Below are positions 30,137 to 42,457 of a DNA stretch of 64,000 nucleotides, piece after piece. The position numbers were made by a program, and so were the translations under genes. This DNA comes from Omphalotus guepiniiformis (Eukaryota > Basidiomycota > Agaricomycetes > Agaricales > Omphalotaceae): NCBI GenBank assembly GCA_028554645.1, contig JAQOOI010000075.1, positions 930,001 to 994,000 on the forward strand, read 5' to 3'. The notes below the pieces were generated by a model. That model saw nothing but the letters and a program-made list of their open reading frames with translations, was not told where the DNA came from and made no database searches. The stretch's first letter is position 1; every line of letters starts with the position of its first letter.

Positions 30137-32657
30137 ATGGCTGAAACATTGTTAGCTATTCTTCTAGTCAATTCTTCAGCGAAAGGATCAACTCTAGTCT
30201 ATCGTTGGCCCCCAGATCCTGTTTCTTCTCCTCGACTTCGTCGCGCTCTTCCCAATAGTCTTCCTACTACTGCTTCAACCGATAATCCTTGGAGGGCATC
30301 TCACTATCCAACTGAGCACTCTTTCACTCGTTCCGTTGATGTTGACGCGTCCTACAAATGGGAACGACCAAATGCTCTGCTACGAGATCGTTCAGTTTCC
30401 TTTGGCCATTCCATCTCTCCTCCCTCAGGGCGAAATACACCTTCCAAGGATGAATTTGACGATGCAGGACTTGAAGACGACTATGACCATGTATTTGGTT
30501 ACTCCTCCGAGTTTCTAGCTGGTATTCTCTGTCCGCACAACTCGATGTGTCACCAAAAGTTCCAGTTAATCGTGGATGATTTGGTGTTCATTGGGCATCC
30601 CGTCTGTGCTGATATAGACGGTGCTTGGCGCTTCAAACCAGAGAAACTGAAACACGGTTCACGGGGACGAGATTCGCGCAATCGACATGCCTCTGGCTCT
30701 ACAAGTCCGTCCAGAAGTCCCTCATTAGAGGCAAATACCCCAACATGTCAATGTGCATGGCTCCATACATTCCATTTTGTTATGGTTTTGGACTTGCCAG
30801 ATCCCTCATCTTCTGCTTCGGGCAATGTTTCAAAATACTTTGATGTAATCTACGAGCAGATTGCTTTTACGATAGCTGCTGTCTTGTTTCAAGAGCAAGT
30901 TCTATCCAACTTTGTAGAGGAGGAGTGTGATCTATTAGGCTCGTTGAAGGACGATTGCATACGAAAAGGTACATTATTCTTCACTATCTGTTTCGCAATA
31001 GTGATTAACGCAGAATATAGGTGTCCCGTACTCCAAGTTTTCTGAACAAGCACTTCAGAAATCTTCTGTGGCGCCAGCAATGAAAACGCTGTACGAAGCA
31101 ATCAAGTCTTCCTCTATGGCCTACGTCTCAATACATGATCTTCCCCTGGAACTCCAGCTTCCGCCTTACTTGGACGTGCTGTTGCACAGCGAAGAAGACA
31201 ACGAGCAAGATCTCCTGAATGCTGACGTTGATGATGAACAAGCTCAATTATGGGGTCCAGAGATGAGCTTCGGTTGGCGACTGCCCTCTCTGGCACCGTG
31301 GAAGAGCTTGCTTCTATTGGATGACGATGATGGTCAGGACCCGTTTGCAAACTTGAGAAGCTCATATGTCACGCCGGACGACCGAAGTCTCGTGGAAAGC
31401 CTCTTGCGATTTCTTGACACAGCAAGTGTGTTTCTATCGTAAGTCATTCCGTTGAGAGTAGTTTATATCCCTGATTTCCTGACGCTGTTGATTTAGTCTC
31501 GCGGACATGGCAAGTTTACTTGACTGGGATTTGGAAGCTCAAGTCTTTCCGACAGTTCGCTGGCTTGTGCAGCATAGAAAAGCTAAAGTTGTGGATGTCG
31601 TACATAGTGGTTTGAAGACTGTATTCACCCTACCTCCAACATTTGCGTTCCCGTACGTCTACCCTCTTATCCTCAAGTCTAATGTAACTCTGATCCCACA
31701 AAAATATAGGTTGTCTCAACTTATTGCCGATTTTGCGAAAAAGTTTACCCACCCAGCTATCCCACCACTCCCACAAATCCTCTCTATTATCTCAACCTCT
31801 TCCGCAAAACAAAGCGGTAATCACTTCTTTGCTTCCGTTGTGCAATCAAAAGAGCTCATCCAAATGTATCACGACGTCGTACTTTGGATGCTTAAACGTG
31901 ACATGCTGATTACGCTCCATCTTCGAATCCGCATAGTCGCTACCTCCGAACTCAAACGTAGCGTGCGAGTGGCGCGCGAGAACAGTAAAGCAGCGAAAGC
32001 TCTCGAACCGAGTGCAAGAGGCAGAAAAACGGCTACCCGTCGTGATACAGACACAGACACTGAACAGCAGCAGGAGTTCAGTGTAACGTGGTTGTCCCTT
32101 TCACCCAGAAGTGCCAGGCGGTACTCTCAGCAACGTGTACCTTCAAATGAGTCGAGCAATAGCAAACTAAGCGAGCTGATTATTCAGGAAAACGATAGTG
32201 ATGGACGAGAGGCGGAGAATGAGAATGGGACGAGAGAGGATGCTGACGCTTCGGATCCTTCAGACGGTAAAGAGGAGTCCGGTGCAGAGGCGGAAGATGA
32301 GCTTCTTCCGTCCATGATCAATGATCCTGGGAGAGCGACTCCACAACAACGTCGCTGGCTATCAGCTATGTCTATAGGAAAGGATGTACACATAGCTCGA
32401 CGGTTTGACTTGTAAGCTTTGGTTTCTTTTCTCATGGATGTGTTACATTCATATCGGTTTTTCATAGAATCAATCAATACTTTGATGGAAGAACGACAGA
32501 TGATGAGATACTTTATAGGGCTGAGATATCCCGGAAGCAACTACGGGAGGTGTTGCATCATTATGAAGAATATGTGAGCTTTTTATACATCGATGTATTT
32601 TGGTACACACTAATTGTCAGTTCGCTTTAGCTGCAAACATTCCTACTTCCGGCCTAG
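30137..32657 (+). CDS. NPR3: nitrogen permease regulator 3 (SEACIT/GATOR1 subunit)
   Basis: NPRL3 homologue; with NPR2 and IML1 it forms the GTPase-activating complex that restrains TORC1 at the vacuole under amino-acid shortage. The start MAETLLAILLVNSSAKGSTL is characteristic. The longin-like N-domain continues as GYSSEFLAGILCPHNSMCHQ and FHFVMVLDLPDP. Later exons give AYVSIHDLPLELQLPPYLDV, SFGWRLPSLAPWKSLLLLDD, LADMASLLDWDLEAQVFPTV and QMYHDVVLWMLKRDMLITLH. A charged, poorly conserved region precedes the last conserved segment ARRFDLINQYFDGRTTDDEI and LREVLHHYEEYLQTFLLPA. The end depends on using the second of two nearby acceptors (CTTTAG); the first (TTGTCAG) would give a different short tail. 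Confidence 0.9.
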
Positions 32658-33221
32658 GAGGAGGAAGCTCAAAAGTAATCACTAGATAATAGTGTGGTGT
32701 TCAATCTCGTACTTTAGAATCTAGACCACACCGAGCTAGACAAACTGAAGATGAATCGGACGTCCACCAAAAACACTTCATATCTTATCATGAATTGACG
32801 CATACTAGTCGAAAAATTTGATCGTACACAACAACGGGCACTAGAACGAATAGAGTATCACATCCCAACTTGTTTTGCGGTAAGCAGCGATAGGAAAGCA
32901 TAGGAGCAGCCAGTACGTAACGTAACATGGTTTGGGGGAAAACAAGTATTAAATGGAGGACAGATCGGAGAAAGGTGTAAAATAGCCAAGACGAAGATTT
33001 ACTACCATAGATTGGGTGAGAACTTCTCATGCTTTGATACAAACAGAATACAAGTTGAAGTTGAAGTTGAGACAGAAAAAGTGAGGCGAAGGCGAAAGAA
33101 TTCTGAGCTCTACTGAGACGGCGACGGAGTTGGATATGCATATGGGCGAGAAGGCGAGGAGTGCTGTTTACTCCAAGAAAATACAGAAAACAATGGAACT
33201 TAGGTCCACATCAATGTCATT
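32658..33221. other. intergenic between convergent NPR3 and Zn2Cys6 genes
   Basis: Shared 3' flanks. A minus-strand frame of 117 codons (32788-33141) has no family features and is not called. Confidence 0.5.
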
Positions 33222-36200
33222 TCATGAAACACTCACAGTCCCATAGGCACTCGCCCCCCCAGCGCCAGGCGGCCCATTCGACGAACTACTTGCTCCTCCT
33301 CCTGGACTCCCATTCCCAACCGCCGCCGTGCTCGACCACGCAGGATGCACGGGCGGCATAGGCCCATGAGCATACGGCGGCGGACCCATCGATCCCATCG
33401 CCATAGGTGGACCTTGCGAGACTTGCATGTGCGGGCCGCCTGGCATACCATTAGGATGTATATGTCCATGAGGCTGTGTGATGGGTAGCCCATGAGGACC
33501 TTGGTGCACAGGATGGTGAGTGTGTGGAAGAGGATGGGGATGAGAGTGATGGTGGTGAGGAGAAAGGTGAGAGTGATGATGATGCTGAGAATGAGATACC
33601 ATATCCCGCTCTTCTGACATGTACGAGTCTTGCTGCGCTAGTTGCTGTTGAGCAGCCGCGGCAAAAATCTGCTGAAACTCGGCTCCGTTGTTACTGTGAG
33701 CATTTCCGTTAGCGGTAGTGGTGCTCGAACTAGTGCCGCCAGAGGTGCTCGGAGTAGGCGTGGTACCGTCTGGATAGAACGGATAAAACAGACTCGGTGG
33801 TATGTCGACGAGATTAGTACCGTTGCCTGCATTATCTCTCTTGTCCGAGGAAGGAGCAGAGGCAGAAGTGGTGTTCATAGCCGCTCTTGATTGAGCGCCA
33901 TAAGCTGTCGGTGGAACATAGGCATGTGGATGATGCGCTGATGCCGTAGAGTGATGCTGATGCACATGAGGAGAAGGCTGCTGTTGAGAGGCGAACGGGG
34001 AAGAAGCCTGGAGTGTAGGCGTGCTTACCTGGCTCTGGCTCATCGTGGGACTGCGAGCGTTCGTGGCTGCTGCTTCCGCGGGAGCCGTCAAAGCCGGGTC
34101 GGTGGTCCACGCAGAACTGCCCGATGTAGCGACACTGGGATTTGTGTCCTCTTCCCACTCGAGTTCGCCCATCAAGACCGGTTGACCTACTGGCCCGATT
34201 TTCCCTATAGGACTAGTTGCGCCTTCCCCTGATCCACCTGCTCCTCCTTCTGTAGAACTACTACCTCCAGGAGCACCCAATCCATTCATGAGGTTGACGT
34301 CGCCGAAACTGACTTCCATGACCCTCTCTGCCAACTTTGCAATCAGTGGATTGGCGCCACCACCTGCAGCAGCCCATCCACCACCACTACTAGGCGCTCC
34401 ACCGGTATTCGGACCGGTCCCACCGCTCTTGGCATCCCTCCACCTAAACCTGGGTAGCATGTCAAGCGCGAGCCAGACGTCTTCCATCTGAGTCCTGAGC
34501 TCAAGCTTCTCATCGCACTTGCTCATGCGACCATAGAGAATGACCATGGCGGCAATGTGCAAGGGAATGGGAGAAGTGAAAAAGGCTATGTCAGGGAAGC
34601 GGATGAGGATGGTGTGAATGGCGATAATGTTGTGCGAAGTGATGATAGCATCGATGAGGGCGCGACGGCGTTGCGCATAGGAGAGCTCCTTGAGTGAGAA
34701 CAGAGCTCGGAGAAGCAGTATTCGAGAAATGCCGAGTTTGAGGAGGGTCAGTCCTTCATCCTCTGTGATAGATTCGATTAAATCAGTTTTGCGCTTGAGA
34801 GGCCAAGAATCGGTCCCGGAAAAGTAGTATCTAGATGAACTTTCAGTTGTAAGATATACGATGAGGATGAGAGACCGTATTTGTATTTGTCAGGAAGGCC
34901 ACGCCGGAATTCGCCCATGCTCTTGATGATTCTCGTTGCATTACGCATGATGGTGTCTCCGCTATGACGAGTAGGACTGTAGAGCGAGTTAATGATGTCT
35001 GCCTGAATCTCGGCAATCGGAGCAGAAAGCAAAAAGTGCTCGGAAAACGAATCAATAGGCGGGGCCCCCTTGCCATTGGGAGACATGGAAGAGCCGCGAG
35101 GACGTGCAGGTTGAGGGGTGTTGGCGTCGCTGGGAGCAATGGCAAGAGGTCTGCCGAGTAGAATGGAAGTGCCACGGTCGTGGACGAGAACGATAGCCCA
35201 GAGGCGAATGCGAAGCTGAGATTCCTCCTCAGTAAAAGTCGGGACCTCCTCAATGTGGTTGTTGGAGGAAGACGGCGATGGGTTAGGGTTTGGAGAAGTT
35301 TGGGTGGTCGGATCGTGATGAAGACCGAGCTCGATGGCGAGTCGGACGAGAGAACCGACAAGACGCCAGAGAGCGCGACCTTGACGCTCTGCGTAGAGGT
35401 ACCAATGGAGAAGGATGAGAGCTTGAAGACTGGAGAGAGTGACGCGAAGTTCTGGCTTGACGGAAAGGGCGCGTTCAAAAAATTCGTCGTGTTCGGGCCA
35501 GTCTGGAGGAAGAGGGGGGGCACTGTGCTGGCGGCGAGGAGAAAGAGGACTACTGGAAGGAGACTTGGGGATAGTTTCGTCGGAAGCTTGTTTCGGGGGC
35601 AAGCCTTGGTTAGACTCGGACAGGGTGCCGAGGGCTAGGATGAGATAGAGAGAGCAAATGAATCCAGGATCGTAGGTAGCGCGCTCATTATACAGGTCAT
35701 TGAGCTGACGATCAAAGGCTGCACGGAAAAAGACGGGGCGGTGGAAATTGAGACGGGAGAAATAGACATCGACGATGCGATACACGGTGTTGAGGTTGCG
35801 TGGAAGCCAAATATCCACTGCACCGGGTTGCTGAGCGTAGACGCGGTGGACAGAAACTGTGCGCCATTTCGCGGTGTCTCTTGGTGCGGTGAGTTCGAGA
35901 ACGGCGCGATCTCTGCCAGAGTCGAGACCTGATGAGCCAACAGCAAGATCTTCGCGATCGAGTGCACCGGTGCTGGAGAGATCGCCTACGATAGAGGGAG
36001 CGACACCAAAGCTCTTTGCGAGAGCATGAGTGTTGGACATGTCGTTTGCCCTAGGATCCTGACCTGGTGGGATGTCATTGGATGCGAGGTGAGGAGGCGG
36101 GATCGTGGGAGGGGGCGGGGGAAGATGGTGAAGATAAGGAGGGCCTGGTGGTGGATACTGAAATACATGAGGATACGGGATACCTGGATAAGGGGGCATC

Positions 36201-36781
36201 ATCGGGTAGCCTGGCGGGGGCGGAGGTAAAAACGGAGCTGGCGGTGGCTGCTGCTGCTGTTGCTGTTGCTGCTGCTGCTGGGGCAGAACAATATGCTCCC
36301 TGGCAATGAGATCATCGAGCTGGTCAATGTCAAAGGTAGGAAGATGCCTCTTGAGCAGAGCGGTGCACCCAGCGAGGAGATGCTCGAGTCTCTCTGTATG
36401 ACCTCTTGGAGTCAAAGTCTGGCGATGTCTGTCTTCCTGATTGCATGGTGTACCAGCGGTGACACAAGCAGTACATCGAGGATGTTTACTGTCGCACTGA
36501 AAAAGAAAAGAAAAGAAAAATAAAGATGAATTTAATGGAACTTGCCGACGGGCGACCCCGAAAGAGAGAACACTTGCCTTGATTTTCTTTCCTCGACATC
36601 GTGCACACGCTTCATGCGACCGTCGCAGTCGTCGTGGCTCGCTTCCACTTCCTTCTTCTCTTTTTCTTCTCTTTGTTCCTCCTCCAGCTCCAATAGAATT
36701 GCTTTCCCCTTGCATTCCTTCCATCTGCAGTGCCGTCTGCAGTGACGATTCCCCAGAAACCGACCCTCCGTTTGCCAGCAT
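33222..36781 (-). CDS. Zn2Cys6 fungal transcription factor
   Basis: Gal4-type regulator. ATG at 36781 (MLANGGSVSGESS) is the first ATG in frame; the frame upstream begins with TTG. A basic stretch (TKRRKREEG, PRRLRRSHEA) leads to the zinc cluster CARCRGKKIK / CDSKHPRCTACVTAGTPC, complete with six Cys once an 81-nt GC-AG intron is removed. A Gln run and a Pro/Tyr-rich linker follow, then the fungal-specific middle homology region (VYRIVDVYFSRLNFHRPVFF, SLYLILALGTLSES, ALILLHWYLYAERQGRALWR, GSLVRLAIELGLHHDP). The C-terminal third holds His-rich runs (HSQHHHHSHLSPHHHHSHPH) and Gly/Ser/Pro-rich sequence. Target genes unknown; neighbours give no pathway. The final codons depend on whether a GTGAGT near the stop is used. 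Confidence 0.9.
36497..36577 (-). other. 81-nt stop-free GC-AG intron inside the zinc cluster
   Basis: Donor AAG/GCAAGT, acceptor TTTTTCAG. Removal joins KKIK to CDSK and restores the six-Cys spacing. The intron is 27 codons long with no stop in frame, so unspliced RNA would encode a full-length factor with the DNA-binding domain split between its second and third Cys. Confidence 0.8.
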
Positions 36782-37199
36782 CTCTGCGTGTGCGCCAAGC
36801 AAGAAATCAGCGAGTCGTCCTCGTCAACGTCGTCTGTGCCCTCTACCGTATACGTCGGAGTTTTACTTCGCACGCTGACTCATCATCAACATTCTGCTCT
36901 CTAATCCCACTTGTCACTCGTCAGCTCATTTCAACCTCGAGGCGCGCTAACTTGTGATAATCACTGCTGCACTAGATATAATGTCTATATGGATACTTAC
37001 TATCAACAGAATGGTAATGCAAGAAAATAATCGATATGTGTTCGCACTCGAACTTTGGTGTAAGAATACATACGGCATTCTTCATGAGTTTTGTTGCATT
37101 CAGTTCCCGGTTTTGTGTCCCACCGCTCAATATCAATTCCCACTATGGCTTTCAGGATAACAGCCACCTGTTGCTTGCTGACTATACGCCCCACTAACA
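36782..37199. promoter_or_regulatory. divergent promoter, Zn2Cys6 factor / dienelactone hydrolase
   Basis: 418-nt shared upstream interval. Pyrimidine-rich leader next to the transcription-factor start on its own strand. No further gene seen. Confidence 0.45.
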
Positions 37200-38326
37200 A
37201 TGAGTTTTTGCCAAGATTGCTTCAAAGGTGCGTATCGATATGTTTATGCTCACTTCTCTTCAACGCTACTTGTGTATAGGTGTTACCCATGAGGGTACTC
37301 CGAAAGGTAACCGTATCAATTTCATGATTCGTGTTACAGTGTTGATCTCCGTATCAGGTTCATGGCAGAAAATCGGCGACATAGACTGTTATGTCGGTAT
37401 TCCGTCTTCAGATTATCCAAAGGAAAAGGTTCTGCTTTACCTGGCGGACGTGTTTGGCATGCAGTTCATCAACAATCAGGTACGTGAACTTACATCTTTG
37501 CATCCGTAGTACGTGGGCTGAGAAGAGCCATAGCTCCTTGTCGATGATTTTGCTGCGAATGGAATTTGGGTCTGTGGATTTTAAGGCCTTTGTCACCCAC
37601 TGCTAATAAGTATTATCTTCGTAGACCGTTGGTATCGACTACTTCTACGGAGATCCACTTCCAGTTGATGCCATGCAACCGGATGTGAGTTCAATTTTTG
37701 TGTATCAGTCTTATCGACGCTGAGTTGACGGCAGGCAAACTTTGATATCAACAAATGGAGATCTCTTCATACGTACGAGCGTACTCGACCTGCCGTAGAC
37801 AAGGTCATTGCAGCTTTGAAAGCCCAAGGTGTCACTTCATTTGGTGCGACCGGGTACTGTTTTGGAGGTTTGATGTGTTTTTTGTTTCCGCTTCGATCAC
37901 CTTACACTATTTCTCTACAGCGCCCTATGCCATTCCTCTTGGAGCAGAAAATATCATCCAAGTCGTAGCTATCTCCCATCCTTCACGAACCAAAGTTCCC
38001 GACGACCTTGAGGCGAGTGATAAGTCTGTTTTTCAAAAGTCTAATCGCTCACCCCCCAGTCACTTTGATAGAAATATGCCGCAGAGTCGAAAGCACCTCT
38101 GCTCATCAACTCTGCCGAGTTTGATGACGCGTTCCCTCCCGCCGCGTGCGCCACTGCCGACGACATGCTTGGAGAAGGTAAATTCGCTCCGGGGTACAAA
38201 CGGGTGCACTTTGAAGGCTGTCGTCACGGCTTTGCAGTTCGAGGGGACATGAATGACCCCAAAGTCAAAGCTGGCAAGGAGGGTGCTTTCAAGTCTACTG
38301 TAGAATGGATCATCAAACATCTTTGA
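37200..38326 (+). CDS. dienelactone hydrolase family protein
   Basis: Alpha/beta hydrolase of the DLH family, with a Cys nucleophile. Exons join as MSFCQDCFKGVTHEGTPKG, SWQKIGDIDCYVGIPSSDYP, KVLLYLADVFGMQFINNQ, TVGIDYFYGDPLPVDAM, FDINKWRSLHTYERTRPAVD, then GVTSFGATGYCFGAPYAIPL with the nucleophile in GYCFGA, INSAEFDDAFPP (acid) and HFEGCRHGFAVRGD (His). The triad is complete and the C-terminus is EWIIKHL. Fungal members cleave small lactones or esters; the natural substrate here is not predictable. Introns are GT-AG. It converges on the chitinase gene. Confidence 0.93.
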
Positions 38327-38489
38327 AATAAATAATTGTATATGTATGCATGTATGAATAGTGGACAAATGATGATGCACTGTTGTGCGACCCTCTGAAT
38401 ATGTATAGGGAAAGAAACGAGAGTGAACTTTCGTGTCGCAAGTCGTTACACGCCTCCGCCCTCATCTAAGACAAAACACGATATCTGTT

Positions 38490-41148
38490 CTAATTGGTGG
38501 ATACCGCATCTGTGGCGTTGGAAGTTCCGTTTGTGATAGCAGTACCATTGACATTGGCGGATGAAGACGCATGAATAGAGGTTACCGTGACGTTGGAAGC
38601 CTTAACGGAACTTCCGTCTGTAACAGCAGTGCCGTTGATCTTGGCGGAAGTAGATGGGGACGCAGACACAGACGCATGGACAATGGTTCCAGTAACGTTT
38701 GAAGATTTGGATCCTTCCACAGAAGTTCCATTCGTGAAAGCTGTGCCATTGACCTTGGCGGATGCAGGCGCAGATGCAGATGCATGGATAGAGGTAGAGG
38801 AGGCTGAGGCTACCGAAGATACCCTAGGTACTGAAGCTGACACTTCCGTGGCAGCACCAGACGCGGAAGCGGAGTGATGAGCCGTTATACTGAGCGAGGA
38901 AAAGCTAGCGGAAGCAGCAGAAGACTGTACTACTGCTGCCGTAACTTTGCTCGAAGAGCAAGGGCCGTCATCCGTCCAATCGTCCGCTGAACCTGCTTGA
39001 ATTCGTTAGTATTGTGTCACACAAGTTAAGAAAGATCTGAGTGATAGCCACCTCCGGGAGTATCTAGGCCAGCCGTCAATAATGAGAAATGCACGGTCAC
39101 CCAAGACGGACATACCTGCTTCTGACCACCACTTCGCAGTCCATAGGTGTCCGCTTGTAGAAATCACTCGATTAGTTTGGAAAAAGACCATATCAGGTCG
39201 CAGACTCACTTGAAAGTGACTTGGGAGCCACCGTTGTACTATGATATGCCTGATCATCGACTGGTGATCATATGAAAGAAGAACATGAACATACCGCGAC
39301 CGAAGACTGCCATGCTGGTACACCAGCGCAATTGCCGCCGGTTGCGACGCTTGTGGTGGATGTAGCGCTTGTAGAAGTAGATGAAGGCGTGGTGGAAGGA
39401 GCGGTTGTTGTCTTAGCAGTCGTCGTCGTGGAGGAAGTGGTCGGGGCTGGAGCGCTGCTTCCACCAGCCAACGCACTTTTGACTGCCTGATCATATCGAT
39501 TGTTTGCTGTCAATGGATTATCATAGTAAGTCACGTTGCGGGATCTCAAATCATGCAACACTTACCATATGCTTGACTGATATCCCACTATGTCGTAAAT
39601 CAGTCTGTGTCCCCTTCGCTTCATATAACTGAAGGGAACTTACCAGCATAGCACCTCCGAAAGAGGAAAACTCTGCCTTTGTAGACTGGAGAATGCTGGC
39701 GAACGTCGAAGCATCGACGTAGCCGGACCCTGCTGCCGTAGAAGAGGCAGGTGCACCAATATAAATCTTCACGTTCGGATTGGGAGATGTATTCTTCGCC
39801 CAATCATCCCTTTCATAAAATTTCAGTCATGAAGAAACCGCATTGAAGCGAGGGGCGATTACCAAGTTGAAAAGTCCCAAGCCTAATTTAAGCAATGTTG
39901 ACTATGAGCAAAACAGACAGAAAGTTTAACAAGGTTCATTTTCCTCACGTTAGGGTTGTTGAAGTTTTGCAAACCACAGAAGTTGTTGTAAAACTGAAGT
40001 ATAGAACCCGGACGGTCAACACTTTCCGAGAACACAGGAGTGAAGAAAAACACGACTGACTTGAACGTAGATGGCGTCAAACCCTACCGCATTGATGACC
40101 GCGCCCAAGTTGGCATCAGGGAAAGGACATTGAGGGGCAGCGGTGATATAGTAACTGTCACGAGCATATGAACATTGGTTGAACTTTGATAAAAAACAAC
40201 TTACGGTTTGCTCGCTCCACTGGCATGCGATCTAATTCTAGTGACGAAGGCGGCAAATCCGGTACTTCCTCCTCCTTCGATATCTAAATCGAGTCTTGAA
40301 AAGAACCCTGGTCAATTAAAAGAACCGAGCATACACTAAGGAGACTCACCCGTCCAATACCTATTACGAGGGTCCAATGTTAATTAGACTCCTTCCGCGC
40401 ACAAGCCTGAAAAACATGAGGACCCACCGCATTTCCAAACGGTCTTGTGTTGGACGTTCCGCCCAGGAAGAGGTTCCAAATTAGGTCGGCAAAATCTTCG
40501 GCTTGGGAGTCGGAAGAGAAAGTGGCTGCTCCCGTTGCTCCTCCCATACTAAGAGTAACAATCTTTCCTGCTGCTTGACATGCCTCGATGTCCGCTGCCA
40601 TGAACTGACAATTCGCCAATTCACTTCCGGAAAAGACTGCATCATCATTATTGTTGCATGTCTTGACAATGATCAGAGTGAGTAAGGATTTGCTACGGAC
40701 AAAACGCGGACCAAATCTACTCACGTTAGCAAGGTTGATCTCCGGCAAATCCCCAGTACCAAAAAACACGTTTAAGAATGCAAGGGGGAATGCATCAACT
40801 GTATCATCCTGAATGAGCCCACCTCATCAGCGAATTTGTGATATTTAGCTATTGTTCACTCGTACCTGGCAGTAATGAGCGAGATTTGTCTGCCAGTTTG
40901 CAGTGTCTGAGGTGTGAGTTGCACCATAGGAGTTCTGCCCGTAATACCTGAATCGATACATATAAACACATAGTCACGGCGTCAAGGATCTTGAAATTCT
41001 TACACCGCCAGCTACAGTTGAGACAGGGTCAGGGACAGGTATGTAACGATAGAATGGCACTCAGATTTTCATTGCTAGTCGGATCAAAAGCCCACACTGA
41101 AGAGGCCAGACCAAGAGGAGCCAACACGGACAGAAGAGAGGAGAGCAT
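38490..41148 (-). CDS. secreted GH18 class III chitinase with chitin-binding module
   Basis: Signal peptide MLSSLLSVLAPLGLASSVWA, then a class III chitinase domain: YYGQNSYGATHTSDTANWQT, HYCQDDTVDAFPLAFLNVFF, NTCNNNDDAVFSGSELANCQ, KIVTLSMGGATGAATFSS, the catalytic motif LDGLDLDIEGG (acid Glu intact), YYITAAPQCPFPDANLGAVI, NAVGFDAIYVQFYNNFCGLQ, NVKIYIGAPASSTAAGSGYV and SFGGAMLWDISQAYANN. A Thr/Ser linker leads to a CBM5/12-like module (WQSSVAYNGGSQVTFNGHLW, TAKWWSEADTPGG). The end is Ser/Ala-rich with three related repeats. It hydrolyses chitin, so cell-wall remodelling or nutrient use is likely. The first intron rebuilds LSYYGQNS. About ten short introns. Confidence 0.94.
38505..38790 (-). 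repeat. three-unit degenerate repeat at the chitinase C-terminus
   Basis: Three units of roughly 27-38 residues built around SIHAS..., SAKVNGTA.TNGTS or SANVNGTAITNGTS, and SNVT. Each has Asn-Xaa-Ser/Thr sites, so heavy N- and O-glycosylation of a stalk is expected. Confidence 0.7.
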
Positions 41149-42358
41149 CTTGTATCTCGCAGGGGATACTTAGGAATAGCAGTGACGCCCTGGTCCAGGG
41201 GAATGATTTCAGGACCAGCATTCTTATATACTGCGCCTGCGAGGATACATCAGAAAAATTACTCCAGAAATAGTGAAGGCAGAAGATACACTGCCCGAAA
41301 ACCTCTAACCGTGCTATTATGAAATGCCAGAGAAGAAAACCTCATGTCGCTCAAGTTAACTTCTCGTGGCCTTGAAACACCTGAATAGTAAATTCCTGCC
41401 CATTTTGATTATGGTAGCCTGAAAAGTAGATGTGCGTGTCAAGCGAACGAAGCACCGCGCGTAAGATAGGCAAATTGTGAGGATGTAGCATCAGGAGTTA
41501 TGATGGATAAGCATGCGTTGCCGCGAGAGAAAAAATAGTGCCAACAGACGTCTCGGACAGGAAGCCGAGCAAAGAGATACAGAGAAAGAAGTCTGAGAGG
41601 AAGAGACGGTGAATCGTAGAAGCAGGTGATAACAAGACAGCACACACGACCAGCAGCGATACCATTACCTGCAAGCTGCCCATGCCACCTCTGATAGATC
41701 CAGGATAGATCTCGGCATTGGCAAAAAAAAATATCGTGTAGCAGGCCCCAGACCAGACCGCGACAAGGATTCAATAGGCTGATAAAAAATCATCAACTCC
41801 ACATGAAATCTATCAAAACCCAGCTTTCTCGTTAACCTTGTCCGAGGAAAGCACGCAGAGTTCTGTACCAAAGCTTGTGACCATCTTCGCCAGTCGTTGG
41901 ATACAGCTTACATAATAACTGCAATAGATTTGTTCGGCACACACCGGAAGTCTTTATCGCCTTCAAGTCCACTGACAATCTACACACGTCTTCGACCGTA
42001 TGTGTCGTTTTCATGTGCTCCAACTCGTATCGCAACTGGGGTTTTTCCGAGTTTAAAGCGCTCCCTTTGCGTCCTTTTGCATCCTGGATCTAATAAGATG
42101 ACCAAACGTATAAGAATATACCTCCTTTCTGTCGGGAACAGTCCTTTTCGTCGCAGAAACCGCGTAATGTTGAATGCACCTTCCTGGAGCCGACTGGCGA
42201 CTGCGGTTGAGGATACGCTGAACCTGAATTTCAACCCAAGTACTTTTGCTTCTTTATCCGACATCAAACATACTATAAGCAATTTGCATAATGATACAGC
42301 AAGTTATATGCGTCGATTTAGGCAATGTGCAGCTGCTTCAGGAACGAATGCATCTCCA
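41149..42358. other. long intergenic region, chitinase promoter
   Basis: Upstream region of the chitinase and 3' flank of the PITH gene. It contains an A-run near 41721-41731 and the weak plus-strand frame listed separately. Minus-strand frames of 68-111 codons show no family motif. Confidence 0.5.
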
Positions 42359-42457
42359 TCATCTTTGTGGGGTACTGAAGTTGCCCTCGGTACCTTGAAT
42401 CTTTTCATGATCAGCCAAATTGGCCTGAGCTTCGTACACAGTGATGACCGGATTTGA
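41897..42457 (+). CDS. uncertain open frame, 186 codons
   Basis: Continuous plus-strand frame; a second ATG at codon 68 begins MTKRIRIYLLSVGNSPFRRR. No family recognised. The last 33 codons lie opposite the final coding exon of the PITHD1-like gene, so that part is certainly antisense. Composition upstream (ASYMRRFRQCAAASG, LATAVEDTLNLNF) is not obviously non-coding. It could be a real orphan gene, an antisense transcript or chance. Confidence 0.2.
   Translation: MDTAYIITAIDLFGTHRKSLSPSSPLTIYTRLRPYVSFSCAPTRIATGVFPSLKRSLCVLLHPGSNKMTKRIRIYLLSVGNSPFRRRNRVMLNAPSWSRLATAVEDTLNLNFNPSTFASLSDIKHTISNLHNDTASYMRRFRQCAAASGTNASPSSLWGTEVALGTLNLFMISQIGLSFVHSDDRI

Noticed and set aside
36240..36290. polyglutamine tract in the Zn2Cys6 factor as an expansion
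   Set aside because: Only about 11 Gln with mixed CAG/CAA codons; ordinary for fungal transcription factors.
36782..36802. extension of the Zn2Cys6 protein to LGAHAE
   Set aside because: It would begin with TTG; ATG at 36781 is the first standard start in frame.
40991..41148. six-nt micro-exon (CTGGCG) in the chitinase N-terminus
   Set aside because: A single GT-AG intron from TC/GTTACA to GATTCAG/GTATTAC already gives LSYYGQNSYGA in frame, so the micro-exon is not needed.
29238..41148. possible biosynthetic or catabolic cluster (hydrolase, Zn2Cys6 factor, dienelactone hydrolase, chitinase)
   Set aside because: No backbone synthase, transporter or oxidoreductase set is present, and NPR3 interrupts; the genes look like independent neighbours.
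41439..41871. overlapping minus-strand frames upstream of the chitinase
   Set aside because: Two overlapping frames in different phases, neither with recognisable motifs; likely promoter sequence.
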